A program made the translations under genes and the position numbers. Shown here piece after piece: positions 34,898 through 43,179 of a stretch of DNA of 64,000 nt (positions are counted from its first letter, which is position 1; every line of letters begins with the position of its first letter). Under the pieces are notes generated by a model. It was not told the origin of the DNA. It made no database searches and saw only the letters and a list, made by a program, of their open reading frames with translations. The stretch comes from Flavobacterium salilacus subsp. salilacus (GTDB lineage Bacteria > Bacteroidota > Bacteroidia > Flavobacteriales > Flavobacteriaceae), in NCBI RefSeq assembly GCF_004634195.1, contig NZ_SKBP01000005.1, forward strand, positions 186,001-250,000, read 5' to 3'.

Positions 34898-35587
34898 ATG
34901 AAAGAGTTCTCAAATAAAAACAATCTGCAAGTACTCTATGAGGACAATCATATTATTGCTGTAAACAAGCGTGTAGGCGATATTGTGCAAGGCGATAAAA
35001 CGGGAGATAAACCGCTGAGTGATGTTGTAAAAGAGTACATTAAAGATAAATATAACAAGCCGGGAGAAGTCTTTTTGGGTGTTGTACACAGGTTAGACCG
35101 CCCCACTACCGGCATAGTCGTTTTTGCGCGTACAACAAAAGCACTTACACGGCTAAATGATTTATTTAAAAATCGAGAAACTCAAAAAACATACTGGGCT
35201 GCGGTAAAGAAAAAACCTGATACCGAAAATGGTACACTTGTACATTATCTTGTTCGCAATGAAAAAAATAATACCTCAAAAGCTCATCCTAAAGAAGTGC
35301 CCAACAGCAAAAAAGCCAGCCTCGATTTTACAGTAATACGAGTACTGAACAGCTATAGTATTTTAGAAATAAACCTACATACAGGGCGACACCACCAAAT
35401 TAGAGCGCAACTTGCCGCTATAGGTTCTCCCATAAAAGGCGATCTAAAGTATGGTTTTGACAGGAGCAACCCTGATGGAGGCATTCACCTGCATGCTCGT
35501 AAATTGTCTTTTATTCACCCGGTATCAAAAGAGGAGCTTATACTTACTGCCCCTACGCCTGACGATGTGGTATGGAATGCCATATAA
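34898..35587 (+). CDS. RluA-family pseudouridine synthase
   Basis: 229 residues from the ATG at 34898; a longer frame starting within panB is rejected since the family begins with NLQVLYEDNHIIAVNK. Catalytic aspartate is in VHRLDRPTTGIVVFA; RHHQIRAQLAAIG and FDRSNPDGGIHLHA are the remaining core motifs. No S4 domain, so it resembles short RluA/RluF-like enzymes. Target uridine not predictable. Probably co-transcribed with panB. Confidence 0.9.
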   Translation: MKEFSNKNNLQVLYEDNHIIAVNKRVGDIVQGDKTGDKPLSDVVKEYIKDKYNKPGEVFLGVVHRLDRPTTGIVVFARTTKALTRLNDLFKNRETQKTYWAAVKKKPDTENGTLVHYLVRNEKNNTSKAHPKEVPNSKKASLDFTVIRVLNSYSILEINLHTGRHHQIRAQLAAIGSPIKGDLKYGFDRSNPDGGIHLHARKLSFIHPVSKEELILTAPTPDDVVWNAI

Positions 35588-35627
35588 ATACACAACAATA
35601 GGTATTTCGATATTTATTTATAAAATA

Positions 35628-35635
35628 TAAATTTG
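35628..35635 (+). promoter_or_regulatory. -7 box upstream of the DUF5723 gene
   Basis: TAAATTTG, matching TAnnTTTG, about 115 bases before the ATG at 35750. No good -33 TTG was found. Confidence 0.35.
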
Positions 35636-35749
35636 CAATATATATTCTTGCAACAGTAATAAGATATTAGCAATTCAATATTATTTTTATTAAATTTATG
35701 GTATCTATCACTAACTGCTTGCTTATTTTAATAAACATTTATAAACAAT

Positions 35750-37093
35750 ATGAAAAGAACTCTACTATTTATTTTTGCTATTTTAGGAACATCTGTATTT
35801 GCTCAAGAGCATTTTTCGGGTATCAATACCTCACGAAGAGTAGGATTACTAAACGCAGAAATTAACCCGGCACAACTTACCAGCCTAAAAGGTAAATATG
35901 AGGTTAATATTTTTAACTTTAGTGTCAATGTAGCAAATAATAAGATGACCTTTGGCGACCTTGTAGGCGGTAATGATAATTTTGAAGAAATGCTTTTTGC
36001 CGGAAGCGAACCTCTTAATATGCGTGCCGATGTAGAAATATTAGGCCCTGCTTTTGCTTTCAGGTATGAAAAATGGGCATTTGCCATATCATCTTCCGCT
36101 AAAATAAAGGCCTCATTGGTAGATGTTAATACTACTCTTGGTAATGCCGTAACGAATGGTGGTGTAGAAAACGTTAGCGAAGTATATGAGATACTTGCAA
36201 GCGAAAATCAAAGAGCCACAGGAACATCATGGGGCGAAATAGGACTGTCTATAGCCAGAGAAGTATATGATACAGAAGAGCATCGCATTTCTGTCGGAGC
36301 CACTTTTAAGTTGTTATTTCCCGGTACTTATGCCAATATGGGAGCAAGTGAATTTGAAGGTACTATAGAGAATAATTTTGGCGATGTAAGACTTACCGAT
36401 GCAAATGCCGAAGTTAACTTTGCATACTCCGGTTCTTTAGCAGGCGATTTTTCTGAAACTGGCAATTTTACCGAATTCTTTGCCGGAGGACTTAATGGTT
36501 TCTCTACTGATATTGGGGTTAATTATCAATGGAAAGCTATAGACTCTACCCGGTATAAGCTTAATGCAGGGCTGGCAATACGCAATTTGGGCAGTATGAC
36601 CTTTAAAGATGATAATAATGAATCGACTAACTATAGTCTTGATGTTCCTGCAGGGAGTTATTTAGACCTAAATCAGTTTGAAGATGCTGAAAGTATTCAG
36701 GATGTGGAAGATATACTTTTAGCAAGCGGCTACTTGACTATGGAGCAGGCAAGCAAGGATTTTAAAGTAAAACTACCTGCTATATTATCCGGCTATGCCG
36801 ATGTAAACATCTATGGCAATTGGTATGCAACAGCCTACATACAGCAACGGATGAATGAAGATAATGATAATGACCAAATAGCGGTACAAAACATTATAAG
36901 TATTACACCTCGTTATTCTACAGGCTTTTTTGAAGCTTATACCCCTCTTGCCGACAATGAAATTTCAGGATTTACAGCAGGTATAGGCGTAAGGCTCGGA
37001 GGGTTCTTTATCGGTTCAGGTTCTGCACTTTCGGCAATGCTTGGCGATACTAATCAGGCAGATGCTTATATGGGTTTTCGAGTTGGTTTTTAA
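35750..37093 (+). CDS. DUF5723 outer-membrane beta-barrel protein
   Basis: 447 residues. Signal peptide ending VFAQ. SGINTSRRVGLLNAEINPAQL at the mature N-terminus is the DUF5723 signature. Alternating beta strands (YEVNIFNFSVNVANNKMTF, FAFRYEKWAFAISSSAKI, YNLSMDV-like, ADAYMGFRVGF at the end with terminal Phe) support an outer-membrane barrel of the FadL-like OMPP1 type. Cargo unknown. Confidence 0.85.
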   Translation: MKRTLLFIFAILGTSVFAQEHFSGINTSRRVGLLNAEINPAQLTSLKGKYEVNIFNFSVNVANNKMTFGDLVGGNDNFEEMLFAGSEPLNMRADVEILGPAFAFRYEKWAFAISSSAKIKASLVDVNTTLGNAVTNGGVENVSEVYEILASENQRATGTSWGEIGLSIAREVYDTEEHRISVGATFKLLFPGTYANMGASEFEGTIENNFGDVRLTDANAEVNFAYSGSLAGDFSETGNFTEFFAGGLNGFSTDIGVNYQWKAIDSTRYKLNAGLAIRNLGSMTFKDDNNESTNYSLDVPAGSYLDLNQFEDAESIQDVEDILLASGYLTMEQASKDFKVKLPAILSGYADVNIYGNWYATAYIQQRMNEDNDNDQIAVQNIISITPRYSTGFFEAYTPLADNEISGFTAGIGVRLGGFFIGSGSALSAMLGDTNQADAYMGFRVGF

Positions 37094-37113
37094 ACACTTA
37101 TAAATTGTAAAAC

Positions 37114-37149
37114 AAACAAAAACAGCCATTAAAATGGCTGTTTTTGTTT
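37114..37149. terminator. Strong bidirectional terminator
   Basis: A perfect 16-bp stem (37114-37129 with 37134-37149) with loop TAAA and A/T runs on both sides ends the DUF5723 gene and the convergent lipoprotein operon. Confidence 0.9.
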
Positions 37150-37170
37150 AATAATATCTTAATAAAGCGG

Positions 37171-37758
37171 TTATTGGGCAGCAAATACCTGTACGGAATT
37201 AGCATCTGCAATAACTTCAAATTGTGTATAACCAGAAAGGTTCGCATCATTGACATCAACAGCAAACCAACCTGTTGTATTCCGGTTAAGACCTATTTGG
37301 TTTATACTGCCTGCAATTTCCTTTTCTTTTAAGTTATTTTCCCCATCATTGATTATTGACTTGATAACTTTATTATTTTGTATATTAATGAAATGGATTT
37401 CTCGTGTTCTGCCTACACCTTTTTGTAAGCTAAACCGAAAAACCATAGTATCACTACCCTGACATTCTTCTATCCCCCACTTGGCTTCTTGCTGCACATT
37501 CAATAAAAATTCCTGAATTTCTTTATTGGCTTCTTCGGTCGTGGCATAAATAAACAGTTTAGTAAAATCTATATTTAAATTTTCCCATGCCGATGCAAAA
37601 GCTTTTGCTAAAGCATCTTTATCAAATTTCTCTGCAACAACCGTTTCTTGATTGTCAACAACTGTCTGTATTTCGGTTTCAGATGCTGTATCTTCTGTAC
37701 TGCAAGAGCATACCATAACAGTTATAAAAGTAAAAGATAAATAAAATATTTTTTTCAT
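37171..37758 (-). CDS. Lipoprotein of unknown function
   Basis: 195 residues. SPII signal ending VCSC (Cys19). The mature chain has a helical segment (KDALAKAFASAWENL, EANKEIQEFLLNVQQEAKWG) and a C-terminal half of beta strands (DTMVFRFSLQKG, VQVFAAQ). A hydrophobic start followed by TEDTASETEIQT is a typical flexible tether. Last gene of a possible three-gene unit behind a XRE regulator (41 bases after the 83-aa gene). Family not recognised. Confidence 0.7.
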   Translation of the reverse strand: MKKIFYLSFTFITVMVCSCSTEDTASETEIQTVVDNQETVVAEKFDKDALAKAFASAWENLNIDFTKLFIYATTEEANKEIQEFLLNVQQEAKWGIEECQGSDTMVFRFSLQKGVGRTREIHFINIQNNKVIKSIINDGENNLKEKEIAGSINQIGLNRNTTGWFAVDVNDANLSGYTQFEVIADANSVQVFAAQ

Positions 37759-37799
37759 ATCAGTAATTATTTCAGTATGTTAAATATAATTAAAACTAT

Positions 37800-38051
37800 T
37801 TACTGTTTTACCGTTTTTAATTGTTTTTTTTTAGAATTCATAATCTGCCATTGGTCATTTAGATATTTTACTTTATGTACCTCTTTCATGATAAGCTCTC
37901 TTTCTTCTTCATAATATTCAGGGTCTTCGCCCTTATACTTATCATACTCCCCTGCACTTTCTAAAATATTTTCCATTACAGGTTTTAATTTATCTTTTAC
38001 CGGTTGGGGCATATCATTAAATAATTCTCCAAGCTCTTTTTTAAACATCAT
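37800..38051 (-). CDS. Small hypothetical protein downstream of a XRE gene
   Basis: 83 residues; acidic and basic charged helices (KKELGELFNDMPQPVKDKL, GEDPEYYEEERELIMKEVHK). No membrane segment, no signal. Starts 15 bases after the XRE stop, so co-transcribed. The XRE plus small unknown pairing recalls toxin-antitoxin or regulator-antiregulator pairs but nothing in the sequence proves it. Confidence 0.65.
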   Translation of the reverse strand: MMFKKELGELFNDMPQPVKDKLKPVMENILESAGEYDKYKGEDPEYYEEERELIMKEVHKVKYLNDQWQIMNSKKKQLKTVKQ

Positions 38052-38066
38052 AATTATTTTTAACAG

Positions 38067-38318
38067 TTAGTAATTTTTATATTTAAGCAACTCCCCTGCA
38101 TCAATACCCAAAGCATTAGCAATCATAATTAGCTTATCAATCCCCATAACTTGTTTGCCAGCCATATACCGCCTTAATGCTTCCACGTCCAAATCAGCAT
38201 CGGCAGCCACATGTCTCACTTTCAGTCCCTTTTCCTGTATTACTTCTTTTATCCGTTTTCCTATGTGGATAACGATTTCGGGGATTTCTTTTTTTCTTGC
38301 CATACCCAAATATATCAT
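38067..38318 (-). CDS. Small XRE-family HTH protein
   Basis: 83 residues (or 78 from the second ATG at 38303, MARKKEIPEIV, which is equally plausible). HTH of the Cro/C1 type: IGKRIKEVIQEKGLKVRHVAADADLDVEALRRYMAGKQVMGIDKLIMIANALG. First gene of a minus-strand run with an 83-aa unknown and a lipoprotein. A 59-aa frame starts 95 bases away on the other strand. Confidence 0.85.
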   Translation of the reverse strand: MIYLGMARKKEIPEIVIHIGKRIKEVIQEKGLKVRHVAADADLDVEALRRYMAGKQVMGIDKLIMIANALGIDAGELLKYKNY

Positions 38319-38413
38319 TCCAATAATAAAAAAGCAGTAACGTTTTTATCCAGTCATATTTAACTGTTTTTAATATATTTGTATTCCGATTTAAAAAGCT
38401 AAATATTACCATA

Positions 38414-38593
38414 ATGTACGCAAAAAATTATAAAACAGAAGCTATAAACAGTATTCAAAAAAAAATTGAAGTTTGGAACATGATTTTGAATGAAGTTATA
38501 AATGATAGTAGTGATAATATACTGATCAAAGAATATATTACCAGAAAAATTAATGATTTAAAAAAATCGTTAGATGTGCTGCTGTTGATATGA
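38414..38593 (+). CDS. Small hypothetical protein (59 aa)
   Basis: ATG at 38414 opens 59 codons: a helical charged peptide (KNYKTEAINSIQKKIEVWN, YITRKINDLKKSLDVLLLI). Divergent from the XRE gene. No family recognised; its codon use is as AT-rich as the intergenic regions, so it may or may not be translated. Confidence 0.4.
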   Translation: MYAKNYKTEAINSIQKKIEVWNMILNEVINDSSDNILIKEYITRKINDLKKSLDVLLLI

Positions 38594-38711
38594 TATATAC
38601 TAACGTGCAATAACAGATATTATTAATATGTTCTTTCTAAAAAAATAATCAATTAGTACAATGACTGATACTGGATGAATTTTAATTAATCGAATATAAA
38701 ACATCTAAATA

Positions 38712-38906
38712 TTATCCCAGCCACCCTTCTCTATCCAAGCTACGATATTGTATTGCCTCTGATATATGGTGCGAAGCAATGCTTTCAACCCCTTCAAGGT
38801 CGGCAATAGTACGACTCACTTTCAATATTCTGTCATAAGCACGAGCCGAGAGGTTTAATCGCTCCATATAAAAATGGGCTTTAATGAACTGTGCCTTTAT
38901 ACCCAT
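38712..38906 (-). pseudogene. C-terminal fragment of yifB/comM (Mg-chelatase-like ATPase)
   Basis: The last part reads [24 protein letters not shown], then [15 protein letters not shown], which is the end of the YifB/ComM family. Authentic sequence begins near 38868; the residues upstream to 38906 do not fit. The N-terminal part of the same gene is at 42433-43083 on the same strand. About 230 central residues, including the AAA+ core, are absent and replaced by the toxin cassette. Non-functional remnant. Confidence 0.85.
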
Positions 38907-39045
38907 TAATAGGGATTAACATTTGTTTGGTAATACAATTTTTGATTGTAAATACTATTTTAGAATTTTATTTGTTATTATTGTGGCAGATAAAGTTATC
39001 ATGCTTTATCTTAAGTATTTATCAACCAATTAATTATTAACAATT

Positions 39046-40908
39046 ATGAAAAAATTCCTTTTATCTGTGCTTTTAGGCACGGCAGCATTATCATTTTTTT
39101 CTTGTTCGTCAGATAATAATGATGTAACCCCCGAAGCCCGACAATTTGGTGTTAAACCAAAATCGCTCCCGGCAAGTGAAATTGTTTACAAAAAGCTAAA
39201 TAAAGAAAACTACCCCAATTCAGCGGTTGTAAACCAAGAGTTAACACGATTAAAAGAAAATATTGACCCTGACCTTTATATCGAAGATGAGGTAGCACTC
39301 TATGCAGAGTATGATGGGAAACATACCTTTACTTTTAACACCCGCAGAGATATTAGAACAAGTAACGAAATTGAAAATATAGTTTTAGAATATCGCCCTG
39401 CTGATGGGGAGTATAACGGATATTATTTCAAGTATGATTTTACCACCGTAGAACTTGCCGAATTGGATAAACTACCTACTGAAACCATACTTTCCAAAAC
39501 TCAAATAGTTCCTTTAGTATCAGGAAACGGAGGCGGACTAATTAACATTAGTTGTTTTGAAGCAGTACAAAACTATGTGGGGAAATGGCGATGCGAAGCG
39601 GGGAATGAACATGAACCCGGAAATCCTAATTGCCAGGTAGGAGGCAGTACATGGGTTATTGAGGAATCAACATTAAGCTATGTATATGTAGGTTGTGACG
39701 GTAATGCTATCGGCGGTCCCGGAGGTAGTGGTTCAGGCGGTTCAGGTGGTTCGGGTGGTGGTTCAGGAAACGATGATGGTTCTGGGAATAATGGAGGTAA
39801 CACCGGAGGCGGAAGTGGCTCTGGCGGTTCTCAACCTGACCCCAGTTATAGCTTTGTAGAGGGACAAACCATCGTTACACAACCGGTATTAGTAAGTTTG
39901 TATCAAACGTTTTTTTCAGAGCTTAGCCCCCAGCAGCAACAATGGGCATTAGCTAATCAAGCGACTTATAATGACATAACAGCCTATTTAGATAATGAGA
40001 ATTTTAGTGTGGAAAGTAAACAGTTTGCAAAAGAATTTTTGGAAACGGCTGTAGCTATTGACCTTACTGATGCGGATAACTTGCTGGCATTTCAGGCTGC
40101 AACCGAGGTATTGACTAATGGGTATTTTACCAACCCGATAGATAATGATTTTTATAGTATTATAGACCCTTATATTGATGCTGACCTTTCAAATAGTGCG
40201 GTTAGTCCCGGATTTGACTTTTATTTTACATTATATTGTGCCCAAATAAAGCTGGAACATCCGGAATATTCTACTGTTAGGGTATATTTGGAAGCTACTA
40301 AAGAAATGCTGCACTTAGCACTCGATATTGTTGGTTTTGTTCCTGTTTATGGCGAAATTGCCGATGTTGCCAACGGCATTATTTATACCATAGAGGGCGA
40401 TGGTATTAATGCTTCGCTAAGTTATGCCTCGGCTATACCTGTTGCGGGGTGGTTTGCCGCAGGGGTAAAAATGGCAAAGCGGGCTGACGGGTTGCTGTTT
40501 TTAGTAAAAGGTGCTGACAATATTATCGATTTTGGTGCGCGAAACAGTAAAAAGTTTAGGCAAGCCTGTGGGCTGGTGCCGGGCGACCCACGGCAGGCAC
40601 ACCATATTATATCAAGGGCTGATATTATAACAGGGCATCCTGTGGTACAACGTGCCGCAAAACATACAGGTAATGAAGGTTTTCATATAGATAGTGCTCT
40701 TAATGGGATACCTGTAGCGGCATGGCGTAATCAACCCAACCATCAGGCATATAACAATAAAATTTATGGTAAATTACAGACATATCTTCAAGAAAATCCA
40801 AGTGCTACTCCTGCAGAATGTTATGATGAGCTAACAGATATAATTGCACAAGCAAAAGCTGCGATTATAAATAATCCTACCAAGCATCTAAATGAAATAA
40901 ATTTTTAA
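39046..40908 (+). CDS. Surface lipoprotein polymorphic toxin with AHH-type nuclease domain
   Basis: 620 residues. SPII signal MKKFLLSVLLGTAALSFFSC (Cys20). Residues 21-220 form an uncharacterised extracellular region with four conserved-looking cysteines; 223-262 is a Gly/Ser/Asn linker; 280-410 is helical; 423-475 (ALDIVGFVPVYGEIAD, ASAIPVAGWFAAGVKMAKR) is the hydrophobic pretoxin segment that precedes nuclease domains in polymorphic toxins. The C-terminus has an AHH/HNH-like signature: AHH at 518-520, GFHIDSALNGIPVAAW at 545-560, H566 and Y574. Two putative immunity genes follow at 5 and 60+ bases. Predicted to be shown at the cell surface and act on neighbouring cells or DNA; export route unknown. 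Confidence 0.8.
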   Translation: MKKFLLSVLLGTAALSFFSCSSDNNDVTPEARQFGVKPKSLPASEIVYKKLNKENYPNSAVVNQELTRLKENIDPDLYIEDEVALYAEYDGKHTFTFNTRRDIRTSNEIENIVLEYRPADGEYNGYYFKYDFTTVELAELDKLPTETILSKTQIVPLVSGNGGGLINISCFEAVQNYVGKWRCEAGNEHEPGNPNCQVGGSTWVIEESTLSYVYVGCDGNAIGGPGGSGSGGSGGSGGGSGNDDGSGNNGGNTGGGSGSGGSQPDPSYSFVEGQTIVTQPVLVSLYQTFFSELSPQQQQWALANQATYNDITAYLDNENFSVESKQFAKEFLETAVAIDLTDADNLLAFQAATEVLTNGYFTNPIDNDFYSIIDPYIDADLSNSAVSPGFDFYFTLYCAQIKLEHPEYSTVRVYLEATKEMLHLALDIVGFVPVYGEIADVANGIIYTIEGDGINASLSYASAIPVAGWFAAGVKMAKRADGLLFLVKGADNIIDFGARNSKKFRQACGLVPGDPRQAHHIISRADIITGHPVVQRAAKHTGNEGFHIDSALNGIPVAAWRNQPNHQAYNNKIYGKLQTYLQENPSATPAECYDELTDIIAQAKAAIINNPTKHLNEINF

Positions 40909-40913
40909 ATTAT

Positions 40914-41642
40914 ATGAGATATTTTAGAATTCAATCCAGTATTAATGAGAAACATATGGGGAAAATTCCCCAAGTGAAAGAAGTTATTTATAATGGAGAT
41001 GTAGAAGCTCATAACTTTGTGGATAGAGTTTATTATACTAAAGTTGATTTTGAACCTGTTGTTGCTAACCCGGTCTTACACCCTAAAGCTATACTTACAG
41101 ATTTAATAGCTCCATTTGGTATGGGTTCAACCTTTACTGTCTTAATTAGTGGGAAATTAAAACTCATTTTGGAACAGTATAGAGATGATGGTATGCAGTT
41201 TTTTCAATGTAGTGTATTTCAGAATGGTATTGAGTACAACGATTTCTGGCTATTGAATATGTATATTGCAAATAATGAATATATTAATTATAGTGGTAGT
41301 GAAATAATTCTTTGGAAGAAAAAAAAAGAAGAACCGGGGAAAGTACCTGAAATTATTAACATTTCAGATATTGATAACTTTAATGAAAGAATAGAGGAAG
41401 CTAGAACTAATAGAGAGATACTACACGTTAAGAAAATTTCTCTGAAAAAGGATATAAAAGAAGATTTTTTTATTCTTAGATATATAGAAGGAGGGGCTGG
41501 TTATTTTGTTTCTGAAAAATTAAAAAAAGAAATGGAAGATGCCGGTTGTACGGGTATTGAATTTCAATCCAGCGAGTTATCATATCACGAATGGGTAAAA
41601 AGAGACGGACCTAGAGATGAGGTTTACGGTAGGTCTTGGTAG
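40914..41642 (+). CDS. Putative immunity protein 1 for the AHH toxin
   Basis: 242 residues, no signal peptide, 5 bases after the toxin stop. Begins MRYFRIQSSINEKHMGKI; C-terminal signature VSEKLKKEMEDAGCTGIEF. The C-terminal pattern resembles Imm11 (DUF1629)/Imm43-type immunity proteins, a resemblance from memory only. Paralogous to the next gene along its whole length (shared KVDFEP and VSEKLKKE-EDAGCTGIEF). Expected cytoplasmic, binding and blocking the nuclease. Confidence 0.7.
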   Translation: MRYFRIQSSINEKHMGKIPQVKEVIYNGDVEAHNFVDRVYYTKVDFEPVVANPVLHPKAILTDLIAPFGMGSTFTVLISGKLKLILEQYRDDGMQFFQCSVFQNGIEYNDFWLLNMYIANNEYINYSGSEIILWKKKKEEPGKVPEIINISDIDNFNERIEEARTNREILHVKKISLKKDIKEDFFILRYIEGGAGYFVSEKLKKEMEDAGCTGIEFQSSELSYHEWVKRDGPRDEVYGRSW

Positions 41643-41646
41643 ATTA

Positions 41647-41674
41647 AAAAACAGTCGCTTCGGCGGCTGTTTTT
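41647..41674 (+). terminator. UUCG hairpin after immunity gene 1
   Basis: A 12-bp stem (41647-41658 and 41663-41674) with loop TTCG and a T run, five bases after the stop. Confidence 0.8.
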
Positions 41675-41704
41675 ACCAATCTTCATTAATTTAAATTTTT
41701 AGGT

Positions 41705-42430
41705 ATGAAATATTTTAGATTAAATTATACCCTCAATACAAAAATTAGAGGAGCGGGTAACAGCACAATAAAAGAGTATATCTATCATGGGAGTATTGAA
41801 GATCCTAAATTTATAGGGAGAATACATTTCGAGAAAGTAGATTTTGAGCCCATTCCTGTTAATCCGGTATTATTTGCTAAGGCTAACAAAACAGACTTAA
41901 TTGAAGGTGGTGGACAATTATCGCGTAAAATTTTGATAAGTACCAAACTTAAAAGTTATCTTCAAAAAAATGATTATGGAATTCAGTATTTCAGGAACTC
42001 AGTCTTTCATAAAGGCATTGAGGATGAGGAGTATTGGGTGGTAAATCCATACGAAAGTTTAAATCAATTTGTAGATTTTAATAAAAGTAAAATAATAATC
42101 AGAAGAAAAAAAGTTGGAGGCGGAACATATGTAGAAGATTTAGAGGTAAAAGATTTAAATCAATTTAACTCTGAAATAGAAGAGGCAGATAAAAAGATAG
42201 AGATTGTGACTATAGAGAAAATATATCTAAAAGAAGAGAGTTTGGATAAAGATTTTTTTGTGTTACAAAGAACTTTTGGAGGTATAAGTTTCGTGGTATC
42301 TGAAAAACTTAAAAAGGAAATAGAAGATGCCGGTTGTACTGGTATTGAATTTCAGCCTATTGAATTATCCTATAATGAATGGGTGGTGTCTGGTGGAGAG
42401 AGGGAAAAAGTTTATGGTAAGTCCTGGTAA
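41705..42430 (+). CDS. Putative immunity protein 2 (paralog)
   Basis: 241 residues. Aligns with the previous gene throughout, e.g. KVDFEPIPVNPVLFAK and VSEKLKKEIEDAGCTGIEFQ, and the end VYGKSW versus VYGRSW. Divergence in the N-terminal third suggests specificity for a different toxin variant. ATG at 41705, no signal peptide. Followed by a hairpin very like the one after its paralog, so gene plus hairpin looks duplicated. Confidence 0.7.
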   Translation: MKYFRLNYTLNTKIRGAGNSTIKEYIYHGSIEDPKFIGRIHFEKVDFEPIPVNPVLFAKANKTDLIEGGGQLSRKILISTKLKSYLQKNDYGIQYFRNSVFHKGIEDEEYWVVNPYESLNQFVDFNKSKIIIRRKKVGGGTYVEDLEVKDLNQFNSEIEEADKKIEIVTIEKIYLKEESLDKDFFVLQRTFGGISFVVSEKLKKEIEDAGCTGIEFQPIELSYNEWVVSGGEREKVYGKSW

Positions 42431-42432
42431 AG

Positions 42433-43083
42433 TTAAAAAACAGCCGCTAAAGCGGCTGTTTCCATACAATGCTTTATACTTTCCTGTCCTTTTACATCAC
42501 TAAAATCAAACTCAGGAAAATCGATAGTTTTATAAAACTCTTCGCGAGTATTTATAATAGTAGGTTCGAGTGTACCCCTGCCCTCAAAAAAATCAATCAC
42601 TTCGGTTACATTCTCTACGCCATACACATCCAAACCTGCTACTATTGCAGCCTCCTTTACATTTTGCTTTGGCAGAAAAAAGCCTTTAAACCCTTCTTCT
42701 TTTGCTTTTATGGCAATAGGCAATACTCCTTTTATGGGTTGCAAACCGCCATCAAGCGAAAGTTCACCCATTATAATATATTTGTCTATCTCATCGGCTT
42801 TTATCTGCCCGCTCGCTGCGAGTATGCCTATGGCAAGCGTGAGGTCGTAGGCAGAGCCTTCTTTACGCAAATCGGCAGGAGCCATGTTTATGGTAATCTT
42901 TTTTCCGGGAAGCTGGTAACTGTTATTTTTTAGAGCGGCAGCAATACGGTAGCTACTTTCTTTTATAGCATTATCGGGCAGTCCTACCAAATGATAACCA
43001 ATGCCTTTATCAATATTTACCTCTACTGTAATGGTTGTGGCTTCTACACCAAACACTGCGCTCCCGAAAACTTTTACGAGCAT
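42433..43083 (-). pseudogene. N-terminal fragment of yifB/comM (Mg-chelatase-like ATPase)
   Basis: Residues 1-209 are a good YifB/ComM N-terminus (MLVKVFGSAVFGVEATTITVEV, VGLPDNAIKESSYR, GELSLDGGLQPIKG, FDFSDVKGQESIKHCMETAA). The frame then runs into the cassette hairpin and stops at 42433, before Walker A. The C-terminal remnant is at 38712-38906. ComM/YifB-type ATPases promote branch migration during natural transformation; loss would impair that. ATG at 43083 fits the family start. Confidence 0.88.
42438..42461. terminator. Hairpin at the yifB junction
   Basis: Ten-bp perfect stem with arms AAACAGCCGC and GCGGCTGTTT and loop TAAA. It ends immunity gene 2; read on the minus strand it supplies the last residues of the interrupted yifB frame. 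Confidence 0.8.
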
Positions 43084-43179
43084 ATCATAATTTTTATAGG
43101 GTCGAAAATAAGGAAAATTATTGATAAAAAAAGGATAGCTGATAGCTATCCTTTTTATTATTTGTATTTTGTTTAAAGC

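Larger units (their letters stand above)
38868..42460 (+). other. Toxin-immunity cassette replacing the centre of yifB
   Basis: About 3.6 kb between the two yifB remnants, both of which point leftwards on the minus strand while the cassette genes point right. Contents in order: lipoprotein toxin with AHH domain, putative immunity gene 1, hairpin, immunity gene 2, hairpin. No transposase, integrase or terminal repeat is visible. The right hairpin coincides with the junction: its arms encode the last residues of the interrupted yifB frame. Bases 38907-39045 upstream of the toxin hold no gene. Confidence 0.8.

Noticed and set aside
39720-39840. Repetitive GGTTCAGGC-type sequence resembling a satellite or CRISPR
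   Set aside because: It is in frame and encodes the Gly/Ser linker of the toxin lipoprotein; units are irregular and without spacers.
42433-42462. The end of the yifB N-terminal frame as real coding sequence
   Set aside because: The last eight or so residues are encoded by the terminator hairpin of the immunity gene, so they are a junction artefact, not original YifB sequence.
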